Part shown: piece after piece, positions 49,376 to 60,034 of the stretch
Numbering within the stretch: the first letter of the stretch is position 1
Layout of the letters: every line of letters starts with the position of its first letter
Source: Blasia pusilla
Lineage: Eukaryota; Marchantiophyta; Marchantiopsida; Blasiales
Direction: 5' to 3'
Length of the DNA: 64,000 bases
NCBI GenBank assembly: GCA_050084515.1
Contig: CM114274.1
Coordinates: 36,766,001-36,830,000, forward strand
Program-made: the position numbers and the translations under genes
The notes under the pieces: generated by a model
Told to the model about the DNA's origin: nothing
Databases searched by the model: none
Seen by the model: only the letters and a program-made list of their open reading frames with translations

Positions 49376-49702
49376 TTACCTCTAATACTTAACTAACACA
49401 ATTTTCAAATATTACCTTAAATCAATTTGAAACGATTCTAGTAGCTCAAAAGGCAAGCGAACTCATCGACCAAAAATGCATTTAGGGTTTAGAGAAGAGT
49501 TTAAAACTTTCCAACAACACCAAGTAGCTTCTCGACATGTTAGGTTTTCCCTAACCCAACCTCCGACATCACACCTGATACTCATATAGCTTCTCCACAT
49601 GTTAGGTTTGCCTTACCCTAATTTCCCACATCACACCTGGTACTAAGATATCTTCTTCACATATTAGGTTTGCCCTACCCTAACCTCCGACATCACACCC
49701 GA

Positions 49703-50732
49703 TGTCGTGCGCCTACTCTCCTTGAACGTTAATCTTATTGTTGCGGAAGCGTTGCGTTCAATAGGTCACGCTCTCAATGTTGATCTGCATCCAAATACGC
49801 ACTCTGGTTAGTCGGGTCTTGGATCAATCAGCGGGCTAACTTTCCGAGTTCTCGTCTCGGTCTCTCATCAAGCTCAACCTTCCTTGTTTCGCGGTTTACA
49901 ACACGGGCAAGGATCGAAAGACTTGGGGCAGACATTCTGGTCGGTTCAGGAACATCAAACGATGTTTCGCGCCAGGTGGTTCCAACTTTCCGATGGACAT
50001 CCAATGAGTCCCTAACCGAGACTCACGCAAAGTGAATCTCGGGTCGGAATCCAAGTGTGGCGTACAAAGTCCACTCCCTTGGATCAAGTTTGGGTTTCGA
50101 GTTCCAAGGCCAAACTCCCATTCCATCCCGTGGCTCTGAGACGCCGTTTGGTGCTCAAAGTAGGGATTCGTGTTCCAAGATATCTTGGAGAGACTCCTCC
50201 CTTACTAGTACTTCTGGGGATCTCCAAGGTTCCCTATATTTAGGGAAAGACACCCGGGCCTCTCCAATTGGCCCTCAACCCGATTGCTCTCACGGTCATT
50301 TTTGGCCAATATCTCTATTTGTACTTATGCGTTTGCTGAGATCTTTGGTATGTTGGAAGCATCTCAAGATAAGCTTTCCAACGTGCCCTTACTTGTCCCA
50401 AACACATCTTGGGGCTAAACTTTATGGTCCAAAACACAATCAAATTCCCCGAACGATAGTCGTGTTCCAAAACTGGTTCTCACCTCTTTGGCAACCACCC
50501 TTCCAAGACTCAACTCATCTCAAGTCTTGGCTCGCGTTTGGTCTAGGTTTCCTGGTCGCGACCACTAACGCATGAAACGCACAACTCTGTTCTGTGTTTC
50601 GTCTCTTGGACTTTTCCAAGAGACATTTCCAAAAGCCTCTCCAAAGCGCGAGCATCGCAATGTGAGTCCACTTGAGTTCTGATGTTCCGCTTGGCGCCTA
50701 TTTGGTGTTGTTTGGTTATGAGGGTCGCGACA
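49703..50732 (+). mobile_element. Solo LTR (1030 bp) inside the tandem array
   Basis: Starts TGTCGTGCGC and ends GGGTCGCGACA, so the terminal TGTCG/CGACA form a 5-bp inverted repeat with TG...CA ends. Flanks CCCGA (49698-49702) and CCCAA (50733-50737) are a 5-bp target duplication with one difference. Array units resume immediately on both sides. A TATA-like CCTATATTTAGGG is at about 50232. There is no gag-pol region or second LTR, so recombination between LTRs is the simplest explanation. The first ten bases equal those of the LTR-like repeat at 22318. Confidence 0.72.
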
Positions 50733-51560
50733 CCCAATACTCATATAGCTTCTCCACAAGTTAGGTTTGCCCTAACCTAACCTCCCACATCACACATGGT
50801 ACTCAGATATCTTCTCCACGGAGTAGGTTTGCCCTAAGCTAACCTCCCACATTACACCTAGTACTCAAGTAACTTCTCCACATGTTAGGTTTGCCCTAAC
50901 CTAACCTCCCACATCACACATGGTACTCAGATATCTTCTCCACATATTAGGTTTGCCCTAAGCTAACCTCCCACATCACACCTAGTACTCAAGTAACTTC
51001 TCCACATGTTAGGTTTGCCCTAACCTAACCTCCCACATGGTACTCAATATCTTCTCCACATATTAGGTTTGCCCTAACCTAACCTCCCACATGGTACTCA
51101 GATATCTTCTCCACATATTAGGTTTGCCCTAACCTAACCTCCCACATCAAGTAGCTTCTCCCCAGGTTAGATTTGCCCTAATCTAACCTCCCACATCACA
51201 CATGGTACTCAAGTAACTTATCCCCATGTTAGGTTTGCCCTAACCTAACCTCCAATATGAGAGAGTGCCGGCCCGCACGTTAATTGATATGGTTGGTCGT
51301 GCTGCGTGGAATTACAAGAATGGGGAATTGTGACGATGCGGGTCGGCAGCAATAGGTGGCGAGTAGGAGATGAAGTGGTGGACGACAACAGCAGACTGAA
51401 GTACGAGTGCGGAATTTCCTATTTTCCAGTTGGTGGTTAACGCGAGTCTGTGGAGTGGGCGTTTTCCCTCTGTGATTTTGTTGCGCAGCAGACTCGGGTG
51501 TGGCGTTCTTGCCTTGTGGTTTCGTGAAGTGGGAAGAGTGGTGCGGGAAGAAGAGTAGCG

Positions 51561-54500
51561 ATGGCGAGGGATGTGGTAGGGTTGCAAAATAGGAAGAAAG
51601 AAGCCGTTGCGGGTGGAGGCAAAGTTGGTGCGGATCATGCGAAGCTTCCTGTGAAAGCAGAATCAGAAGGCCGACCTCCGCTCACCATCAAGACCAAACC
51701 AGTGTTGCTGCTGTCGCTGCTGTGTTTGGCGCCATACTTTTATTTTCTCTTCACAGTTGAGCTGAAGGCTGGCGTGAGGCGTTCCATTCTTGTTAATCTG
51801 GCCATGAGTATCGGTGGGTTTACCTTGACGATCTTGATGATGCCAGTGGTATCTACGTATCTTTTGAGGAAGAATATGTTTGGATATGACATCAACAAGA
51901 AGGGATCCGAGGGGGGCAGCGTGAAAGTGTACGTATCTCATAGTGACCTTCATATTTTAATGTTCGCTAGATTTCTCCATTGTAATGGTTTGACTAAATA
52001 TGGAACGCAAATACCCAATTTGACGTTCTTGTCCGTAGCTTTACACGTAGTACTGCCGCTGTTTTCATTCCCTGTTTTCTGTTTTCGTTAGGGGCCTTCA
52101 GTGTTTGTAAAGCAGAAATTACCGTGGTACTTTCGAGCCCAGTGACTGAAGTCGTTTTAATGGGGCAGGCCGGAGTCGTTAGGCTTGGTGACAGGAATCG
52201 TCTTCCTGACGGTTGCGATCGTATTCCAGCCGTACTTCTTCACTCCTGATCACTCTGTATGCGGTATTTCCAGCCTTGGCCGTGGTAAACATCTTAGGTT
52301 TTCTTGTGTGCACAGTAGTCTCATTTTAGGGTTTTCTAAGAAATACGGAATAGTGTCAAAGGTGGTTAAGTTTCGAAGTGGGAAGATGTGGAAAGAGAAG
52401 GTCAACAAAATTATTTGCCGCTCCCATTCACTGGATGATTTGGGTCGTAGACTTCTTGACTCGTCACAGTTTAGGTTCTTTGCTGACAATCAGTACAGTG
52501 AGGAAGCAATGATTGAAGTCGACTGATTACCTTTTCTCAACCGTAAGTGAAGCCTTTACAGTCATAAGGGTCGTATCCACAAGTGTATGGGTGCCGAAGT
52601 ATCGCAGACATCTGAACCCGATCATAGTTTTGAGGTTCTGTGATCATCTTTTCTGCACTCGGACTCCTCTCGAAACTCCACAATCGTGGATTTATTGAGA
52701 ATTGGGAGAAGCCACCCTTCATGTCGTGAAAGAGGCCTTGAGAATCGGTCCTAATTTTGCTTCTGCTTTCAGCTTGAACATCATTGGAGTGGATTTGTGG
52801 AATATCCATCTCACCGTTGAGTTGATCTTCTTGATCTCTGAATTCTGTAACTGGAGGGGGTCGGGTAGCTATTCTAGAAAATCAAATATTTTCCAGCTTT
52901 AATATCTTGTTAGTGACGGAATGATGGTATTCCATCAGCTATTCGCCAAATATTAAGAACTCGCGCTCGAAAATATAAAATCGACTTCAAATATCAGCTA
53001 GAATGTTAATGGAAGAAATAATGGTCTTGTCCAAAGATTCATCGCACCCTTTGAGGAATCAAGATTTTTTATTTCTGGATTTTGTAAACCAGATCTGAGT
53101 GGGATTCTTTTGCTGGAAAAGGAATTAAATGTCAGATTTATCATTTCCGGAATGTTGTAGTTATCTTCTTCAAGGAGATGTATGGCTATATGTCTCCTTG
53201 ATATAATTTCTTCGAAAAGCAATCAAAGCTATCACTTGGCCAAGCAGAGTAGAGACAGACTGCATACACATGTGACCTTTTATCCTTACCGAGAGAAACG
53301 TCGATAGAGATTTGTCCCATGGGGCACGGAGTATTTTTTCACATCATAGGGGCTTCCTTCATGAGGTTATATGCTTCGTTTTTTCTGGTCGTAATAAATA
53401 CAAACTTGTGCTCTGATCTTAGTGGAAACTGCCCAATTGACTTCCTGTTGATTGTTTTTTTTGCTTGCTAAGTGACGTGCGTCAAGCAAGGTGGGCCATG
53501 ATAAGTCAGAACTTATCCATTGTGCTTAGCATAGATCTCGCGCACAAGTGAGCCAATTTCCCTTGTCATCCATTGTGGCTCCGGAAAGCACTACATTTCC
53601 TGCTCACGCCGCTGCTTCCTGAAATTACAGTTTTTCCCACGTTTTCTGATAGAGCTCCTCGTTTCTTTGATCATATGCGTCTCTGAAACACATGAGACAG
53701 GCAGCGCCTTATTTCTCATTCACGTTCATATCCTCTGTCGATAGTAGCTGTCCTCACTGCCACTCTTAGCACGAGTTGGCCTTGTGGTTTTGGAAATAGC
53801 ACTCTTGCTTAAATGTCATCCGGTTCTTCTACCGAGGAGATGTTGGCAGTTGGTAATCGAGTGTACTTATTTTATGGATTTTTCTTAAACTACACTTTAC
53901 CTTACTTTTTGGAGGAATAGATTATGCCTTGCAAGTGGTGGCTACTGCCATCAATGATAGGAAGTTGGTGATGAATGCCTTGAGTTTGGAGGAGCTATTC
54001 CTAGAGAGTCTGCCTGCGCGCACTACTTAATTCCACACTGTTGTTCAGCTCCAGTTTCTGCTTTGTGATTGGAGTTGATAATGGATTGGATTTACGCACA
54101 ATTTCTTAAGTGGATGCTGGTGAATGATCTGCTGGCAAGTGATGTTTTACATTTCGATGATTCACCTGATTCACCTCTTTTAAAAAGTTGGAGGTGCATG
54201 AGTGAAAACCGCGTTTGTGTCTGATGCCACCATTTCTCAGACTCTTCAGCTCTCTCTGGATTTGCATGTATACAGAATTTTGTTCTGTGTCAATTAGTGA
54301 CTCAGCTGACTAGATTCTTGATAGGAGGGTTTGCATTATTGAAAGACTCTCATGGTAAATGTTATCAATCATCATATGATGAACGTTTTCCCTGACTACA
54401 TTTGCTGAATCTGTGGCAAACGATGTTTTACACTTCGATGATTCACCTGACTCCCATTCCTAGAAAGATGGGGGCAAATGAGTTGAAGATACTATTGTAA

Positions 54501-57500
54501 CTGATGCCATCATTTTAACGGAGGCAGCTTTGTCTCAAGTAGATGGGTCGAGCAATGATTTTGGATGACATTCATTAATCACCTGACTCAGCTCCTTTAT
54601 GAACTCAAAAGTAACTAGTCATGGGTAGAGCACCAGGAATCCTCAATCAGATCATCGTATCCTTGATTATACTTAACCTGCTAGTTTGTTTTCCCAGGAA
54701 AATGATGGCTAGGACTTGGGTGATCCGCCTAATTTCCTCATCCTTAGTGAATGGAAGCTGAAAAGTGAGAGACTCTGCTGTACATGATCGTACTAATCTT
54801 TAAAATGAGATACCTATCCTTGGATTTGATCAGATGATTATTTCTGTTCCATGGCAGATGATGTACTACATTTCGATGATTCACCTGATTCTTCCTTCTT
54901 AACAAGATGGAATACGTGACTGAAAGACACTATTGTTACTGATGCCATCATGTATTTAAATAGCATAATTTTTCTTGAGAATGCATAGGATCAGCAAGTG
55001 GAGTTTTTGGCACAGGATGTTTATACTCTTCGATAATTTACCTGACTCCTGTTTTTAATCTAATTGGGGATACATGAGTGAGAATATTGCCGTAACTGAT
55101 GTCATCCCTTACTGAGGAGGACCAGCAGGTTATTTTTTAATGATGATGCTATTCATAATAGTTTTCTTGATTCTCAATTCTGAGTAACAAATTGTGACTA
55201 GAGTGAAATTTTCTCCTTACTGCAATCCTCATAGGACTATATCTCTTGAAAGAGGATCTGTTGTGCCGATCTCATCTTTGATGCGCTGGGTTAGGTCCTC
55301 TGAAGGTGACAAGTCTGGTGGTTGTTTAGGTTTGAAGATAGGATGCTTCATTTTAATGCATCGAGACTGCATTCTCTGACCAAAGACACTCTTTTAGATT
55401 GGTTTCTTTCTCTCTATTACATAAACCAATACTTCCCAACGAATAAATACTTTAATAGAGGATGTAATTGGTATGCTCATTTTCGAGATATTAGCTCAGC
55501 AGTAGAAGCTTGATCTGTGTTGAATTCAGTTTTTTCCTAACATTCCAGAAAGGGTGGTGGAGTTGTCCTATTGTGTCTTGAACACAGACTTCCTATAGGT
55601 CGCTAGCTTGCATGTTGAATAAAGAGAAGTAACTTAGGGACAGTTATGAATGATCATGTGACACTCATGTTTTTCTGACTAATTGTGGCTAATTTGTGTA
55701 CAGTGGCTTCCGGAGTACAATGCTGCACTGATGTGCATCTGCTTCATGCTCTTTCTGGGTTTTGTGGATGACGTTCTTGACATTCCTTGGCGAGTGTAAG
55801 TAGAATCACGTTTCTTCTCTCCCTTTTGGAGTTAATTGTACCGTTTTTGGTGTGATGATCCATTTTGAGTGTTCAGAACCTTACCTGTACTGGCGTAAAA
55901 TTTGGTTGTGCTGGGTGAGCTTGGGCAAAGGTTGATTTCTTTGTCCTAAGATTTTATTATGTTTGTGTTCGCAGAAAGCTGTTACTACCATCTGTTGCAG
56001 CTCTCCCGTTGTTAATGGCTTATGCTGGTCACACAACCATCCTCATACCAAAGCCCCTGCAAGCGCTGGTCGGGACTGACCTGTTGGAGCTAGGTTGGTG
56101 TGACAAAATTTTGGTGTTGGCTTTCTCATTCATGGATTTGTGTCTTATTTTTTGGTGATGCTACAAAAAAATCAATGTGGTATCAGGACCTATTCTTTCC
56201 AAGAGACCTGGTAATTTTTGGTTTTGACTCAGTTGTGGATGAGCAACATGCTCAGAGTCTGTAGGAGACCTTGCAAGTTTAGTGCATCAGTTATTGTTAA
56301 GCAATGAGGGAGTCCTCTTGAATAACTTTTGTCGCCCTTATATGGAGATGGCTAGTGGATGCATTTTGGTGGCTTGAAACGGCTGAGGGCTTGTCTAACT
56401 GAAATAACTTCATTCTTATGGTGTGCTTCAGTATCTCTAAAGTTAATGTTGATAGATACCAGGATCTTAATGTTGTGGTGATGAGGAGGGATTCTAATGG
56501 TGGACATATGTGTATTGATCCAGGATGGTTTTACAAACTTTACATGGGTCTGCTTGCAGTCTTTTGCACAAACTCAGTAAATATTCTTGCGGGTGTAAAT
56601 GGACTTGAAGTTGGTCAAACTGTAGTTATTGCCTGTGCGGTACGTTGAACCACTCAAATTCTGTATGGTGCCCGAAGGAAGGGAATAGTAAGAAGTACTT
56701 TAGGTGACTCTGGATCTTTCTAGGTATTTATTATGTGACATCTCTGGAAGAAGGGTGCTCTGTGTTTGGTCTGAGCTGGCAGTAAGTTCTGTCTGACCGA
56801 TTGTTTAATTTGGTAGCCAGTCTTTATTCTTTATGACTTCATTTTTACTAGGATGGGTGTGGTGTGTCAAGACTCCTTGATGTTGGGTGTAGAACACCCC
56901 TCAGTCTTATATCTACTGTTGATTCTGCAGGTATTGACATTCAATATTATTCGAATTGGAAAGCAATATATTTACATTGAAACACAGGAAGACATACTAC
57001 GACAAGAGGCACACTGTTTTTCAATATTTCTCATGCAACCATTAGTAGCGACATCCCTTGGCTTGCTTGCTTTCAACTGGTGAACAAGAGTCCTTTTTTC
57101 TGCTCTCTTACATAGGTGTTATGTGTGCCTTTAAGCATTCAAATGGTTTAGTTTATTACTTCATTCTTGTTTTTCCTTGATGTCCACCGTGCCGTATGGA
57201 AGTTCTAGATGTTTATCATCCACCACTAACTCCGATTGTGATGTGGCAGGTACCCTTCATCTGTTTTTGTAGGAGATACTTTCACATACTTTGCGGGGAT
57301 GGCATTGGCCGTTGTCGGCATCTTGGGCCATTTCAGGTTAGTTTTCTGCCCATGGACATCTTCTGTGGTGGAAGTAACTTAGTGCGTTTTCAAGGGCTTG
57401 GACCTCAGTGTCAACCATCTCTGATGACCACTTTTGCTCTGGGGACTACCTTGTTGATATTGGCCAATGGTGAAAAATTTGGTAATTATTACAATACACA

Positions 57501-58261
57501 GTTTTACTGGGCTTTCTAGAGCATTGTGTTTCCATTGCTGGTGTACTTTGGTTTTGTGTTTTGTACTCATGGCTTATCACTCCCGTTATTCCAGTGAGAC
57601 GCTGCTGGTGTTTTTTCTGCCCCAGGTTCTGAACTTCCTCTACTCAGTGCCTCAGGTAGAAACTTATCTGCGTGACTTTTTGATAGTTGTGTTTCACTCA
57701 ATTCCCGTTTGGTTTCTGGACTTTTATCTGTTCTGTTCACGGTTTCCAAAGAAATTTTCAGGTACTGGGTAGACTGACGTAATTATTTATTTTGTTGCTC
57801 TGACAGTTATTCAAGATTGTTCACTGTCCACGGCATCGCCTCCCCAGGTATTATGGCAAATTTGTGGACTTGAGTACCTGCCTACATCCCTTCTAAATCA
57901 TTGATAGATGGTGGCTGTTTGGGTGGGGCTATTCAATTTATTAACGTTTTGAGGTTGCTTTGTCTCTGAACAGCTTTGATCCAAAGACCAAATTGCTTAC
58001 TGGTAGTAATGACATGAATCTGGTGAATCTCTTTCTTCGGCTATTTGGCCGATGTACGGAGCAAACACTTTGTGTGCGCCTCTTGCTCTTTCAGGTAAAT
58101 TGCAAAGCCATGTATATTCTTGCAGAGAATGTATGATTTGATTAGTTTCTTGGAACAAAATTGATGTGCACTTATATTGTGTCTACTTTGAACTTGTGCA
58201 GGTTGCAAGTTGTGCATTTTGCTTTTCACTTCACAAGTTTCTTGAAGGTTGGTACAAGTGA
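51561..58261 (+). CDS. GPT: UDP-GlcNAc:dolichyl-phosphate GlcNAc-1-phosphate transferase (11 exons, 433 aa)
   Basis: Transfers GlcNAc-1-phosphate from UDP-GlcNAc to dolichyl phosphate on the ER membrane, the first step of N-glycan precursor assembly and the tunicamycin target (ALG7/DPAGT1). Exons: 51561-51928, 52169-52256, 55704-55795, 55975-56093, 56524-56639, 56931-57079, 57250-57336, 57595-57655, 57807-57847, 57974-58094, 58202-58261. All introns are GT-AG and frames join to 433 aa, close to about 430 in flowering plants. Motifs: [10 protein letters not shown] before the first junction, [13 protein letters not shown] with the catalytic DD pair (about residues 174-175), [17 protein letters not shown] (exon 5), [12 protein letters not shown] (exon 7) and HCPRHRLP (exon 9), with hydrophobic membrane segments between them. 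The ATG has good context (GCGATGGC). Intron 2 is 3.45 kb, far longer than the others, and hosts four snoRNA-like units. The tandem array ends about 300 bp upstream. Confidence 0.93.
54133..54229 (+). ncRNA. C/D-box snoRNA-like unit 1 (GPT intron 2)
   Basis: Terminal stem TGGCA (54133-54137) with TGCCA (54225-54229). C box GTGATGT (54139), D' box CTGA (54166-54169), C'-like TGAGTGA (54199), D box CTGA (54221-54224). Length 97. The guide-position sequence before D' is ACATTTCGATGATTCAC. Confidence 0.72.
54414..54509 (+). ncRNA. C/D-box snoRNA-like unit 2 (GPT intron 2)
   Basis: Stem TGGCA/TGCCA (54414-54418, 54505-54509), C-like ACGATGT, D' CTGA (54447-54450), D CTGA (54501-54504). Length 96. 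The segment before D' is almost identical to unit 1; the segment before D (ACTATTGTAA) differs from unit 1 and resembles unit 3. Confidence 0.72.
54852..54947 (+). ncRNA. C/D-box snoRNA-like unit 3 (GPT intron 2)
   Basis: Best C box of the four: GATGATGT (54857-54864). Stem TGGCA/TGCCA (54852-54856, 54943-54947), D' CTGA (54885-54888), D CTGA (54939-54942). Length 96. Confidence 0.76.
55008..55104 (+). ncRNA. C/D-box snoRNA-like unit 4, diverged (GPT intron 2)
   Basis: Stem TGGCA (55008-55012) with TGTCA (55100-55104), one G-U pair. C-like AGGATGT, D' CTGA (55042-55045), D CTGA (55096-55099). Length 97. The region before D' has changed at several positions (TCGATAATTTAC), so it may be losing function or changing target. 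Confidence 0.6.
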
Positions 58262-60034
58262 TACTAGTTTACGATCGGGATAGGGGACTGCTGACTATAG
58301 CAAAGGTTAGGATTGGATCTGCTGCTTGGCATTACAAGAGAAACAATTTCTAGTCTAATATATTGTTCTTTTCTCTCATTCCAATTTTACAGATTTATGT
58401 TCATTTCCAAAGTCCTCATTCCTTGCGGGACTACTAATGCTTGGGCTGGCTGGTCCTCAAGTCTCTTGTCCACATGAAAGTTTTCTTCTATAAAGTGGAT
58501 TTGTGGTCAAAGCTGTCCCATTACGACTACCCAAGAATTCTGCCATGGAGCTCTCTTGAGTACCATGGGAGAATTCAGGAGATTGTATTGCTCCTGATGA
58601 GATTTTTTTGTACATCCAAACTTTTTACCCACTTTTTCCTGAAGAAGCATCCATCACCGAAAAGTGGTAAAAGGAGTTTGGAGCATTCTCATCAGATTGG
58701 GAAATGTATATGAAAAATACAAACAAGAAATGACTGTTCATTCCTCGGTTTGATTACGAATGCAAAAATAAGCGAGGAGAGAGTCCAACCAACATTTCAG
58801 TGCCAAGCTCATTTTCTGCACTTCACCACCTGGATCACGATTCTTCGAATGTGAGGAAGACTGGAAAGCTCCAAAGTTGAGTCGGAGTCGGTAGTTGAAC
58901 GCCTTGGAGGAACTGATGATGTGGATTGTAGAACACAGAAAGTTATCTTCTGTTTAATTAATAATCTCAATGGAAATTTCGTGTTTCTGCTTTTCATAAT
59001 CTGGTAATAATCTTTGTATCTTCGTCTAGTTCCATATTTTAATCAAGATATAGAAATTCTTCTTGCGCAATTCTTACGAAGTAATGATCAGAAACGGGTT
59101 CAAAAGCGAAAAGAGGCCTGCGGATAAAATCACGTTTTTAGAGTCTTTTCTTAATCTATATTAGTTTGGTAGCCACCGTAATACTTTCGGATTGGGAATC
59201 ACTAATCCGAAAACTCAGTACGAATGTTCAGTGATTAGTAATCACTGAACGCTTGGGTTGTGACAGCAATTATTGGAAGTCTTTATTTATGCGAAAAAGA
59301 TGGTGAAAGTGTATTATACATACTCCATGTTAAAAATCAGGTGGAAGCCTCTATACATCTTTTAGGGGACGCCCAAGTGGTCGCCATTTGCAAGACGTTT
59401 CTGAACTAATGATGTAAGAAAAAACCCATCCTCTGCTGTTTACACATGTCCTTTCATAGTTTTTCTGCCAACTACATGTGTTTTTGTGCCAACTACATGA
59501 GTACTAGTAAGGTGCCCATGAAATAAGAAAGTGTTTGAAGAATTTTTGTTAGTGTAGCTTATGCAGAGATTACACTACGATGTTTAGAAATTCAAACTTT
59601 TTCTTGCTGCATGTAGCACGTGAAACATTTTTTTGCTGTTCAATCGCCATATGTCAACTTTGCCCGCACCTTTAAAAAATCCTAATCATTATAATATTTT
59701 TGTTAGCTCATGTTGAAAACCTATGAATGAAGACCACACTTTGAAGTTTATAAAGGCTCTTGAATTTGTTTCTAATTTTATCTGATTTTAAGTTAAATGT
59801 AGAACAAGTTGAAGATTTTAGTAATTAAATTCAATTAAGAACAAAATTTAGATGTTCGATAATTATGTTTCGAAATGGAAAAAGATAATGAATATGTGGA
59901 AAAATTTGAATCATTTCATGAAGATCGAGAAAAAGAGGAGAGTAAAAAGGGGAAAATTTTCCAATGAGAGAAAAGGATCGATAATTTTCATGGTCGTAAA
60001 TACATTGATAATTCCGTTCCTAGCCAAATTACAT
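58262..60034. other. GPT 3' flank; two sets of foldbacks and a possible Helitron end
   Basis: No gene. Contains a foldback at 58535-58576 (GAATTCTGCCATGG with CCATGGGAGAATTC, 13 of 14 paired), the palindromes described at 59185-59250, and ACTAGTAAGGTGCCCATG (59503-59520), which on the minus strand reads CATGGGCACCTTACTAG|T, the last bases of the large Helitron's 3' end without an intact hairpin. Confidence 0.55.
59185..59250. repeat. Two adjacent hairpins
   Basis: TTTCGGATT (59185-59193) pairs with AATCCGAAA (59204-59212). GTTCAGTGATTA (59226-59237) pairs perfectly with TAATCACTGAAC (59239-59250) across one G. Both share GATTAGT/AATCAC-like bases, so alternative pairing between the two is possible. 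Confidence 0.85.

Larger units (their letters stand above)
48427..51260 (+). repeat. Satellite-like tandem array (unit about 57-62 bp)
   Basis: The left block (48427-49140) has about ten diverged units of the form ACTTAGGAGCTTCTCTCACATG then TTAGCTTTGCCCTAACTACC. The right block (about 49510-49702 and 50733-51260) has more uniform units of the form TCTCCACATGTTAGGTTTGCCCTAACCTAACCTCCCACATCACAC then CTGGTACTCAGATA. Each unit contains a small palindromic TTAGG...CCTAA core. Three insertions interrupt it: Helitrons at 48908 and 49186 and a solo LTR at 49703. The array stops about 300 bp before the GPT start codon. Confidence 0.88.

Noticed and set aside
50057-50575. 172-aa open frame in the solo LTR
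   Set aside because: It lies wholly inside the LTR, has no recognisable domain and a competing frame overlaps it.
50880-51250. Telomere-like CCCTAA/TTAGGG sequence
   Set aside because: CCCTAACCTAACC occurs once per 60-bp unit as part of a larger satellite repeat, not as a (CCCTAAA)n tract.
48427-51260. CRISPR-like array
   Set aside because: Units are contiguous and similar throughout, without unique spacers, in a eukaryotic genome.
54691-54770. Possible fifth snoRNA (AAATGATGGC ... AAGCTGAAAA)
   Set aside because: C and D boxes are present, but there is no terminal stem and no homology to the four clustered units.
55136-55188. Possible snoRNA at TAATGATGATG ... TTCTGAGTAAC
   Set aside because: Too short between boxes, no D' box and only a weak end stem.
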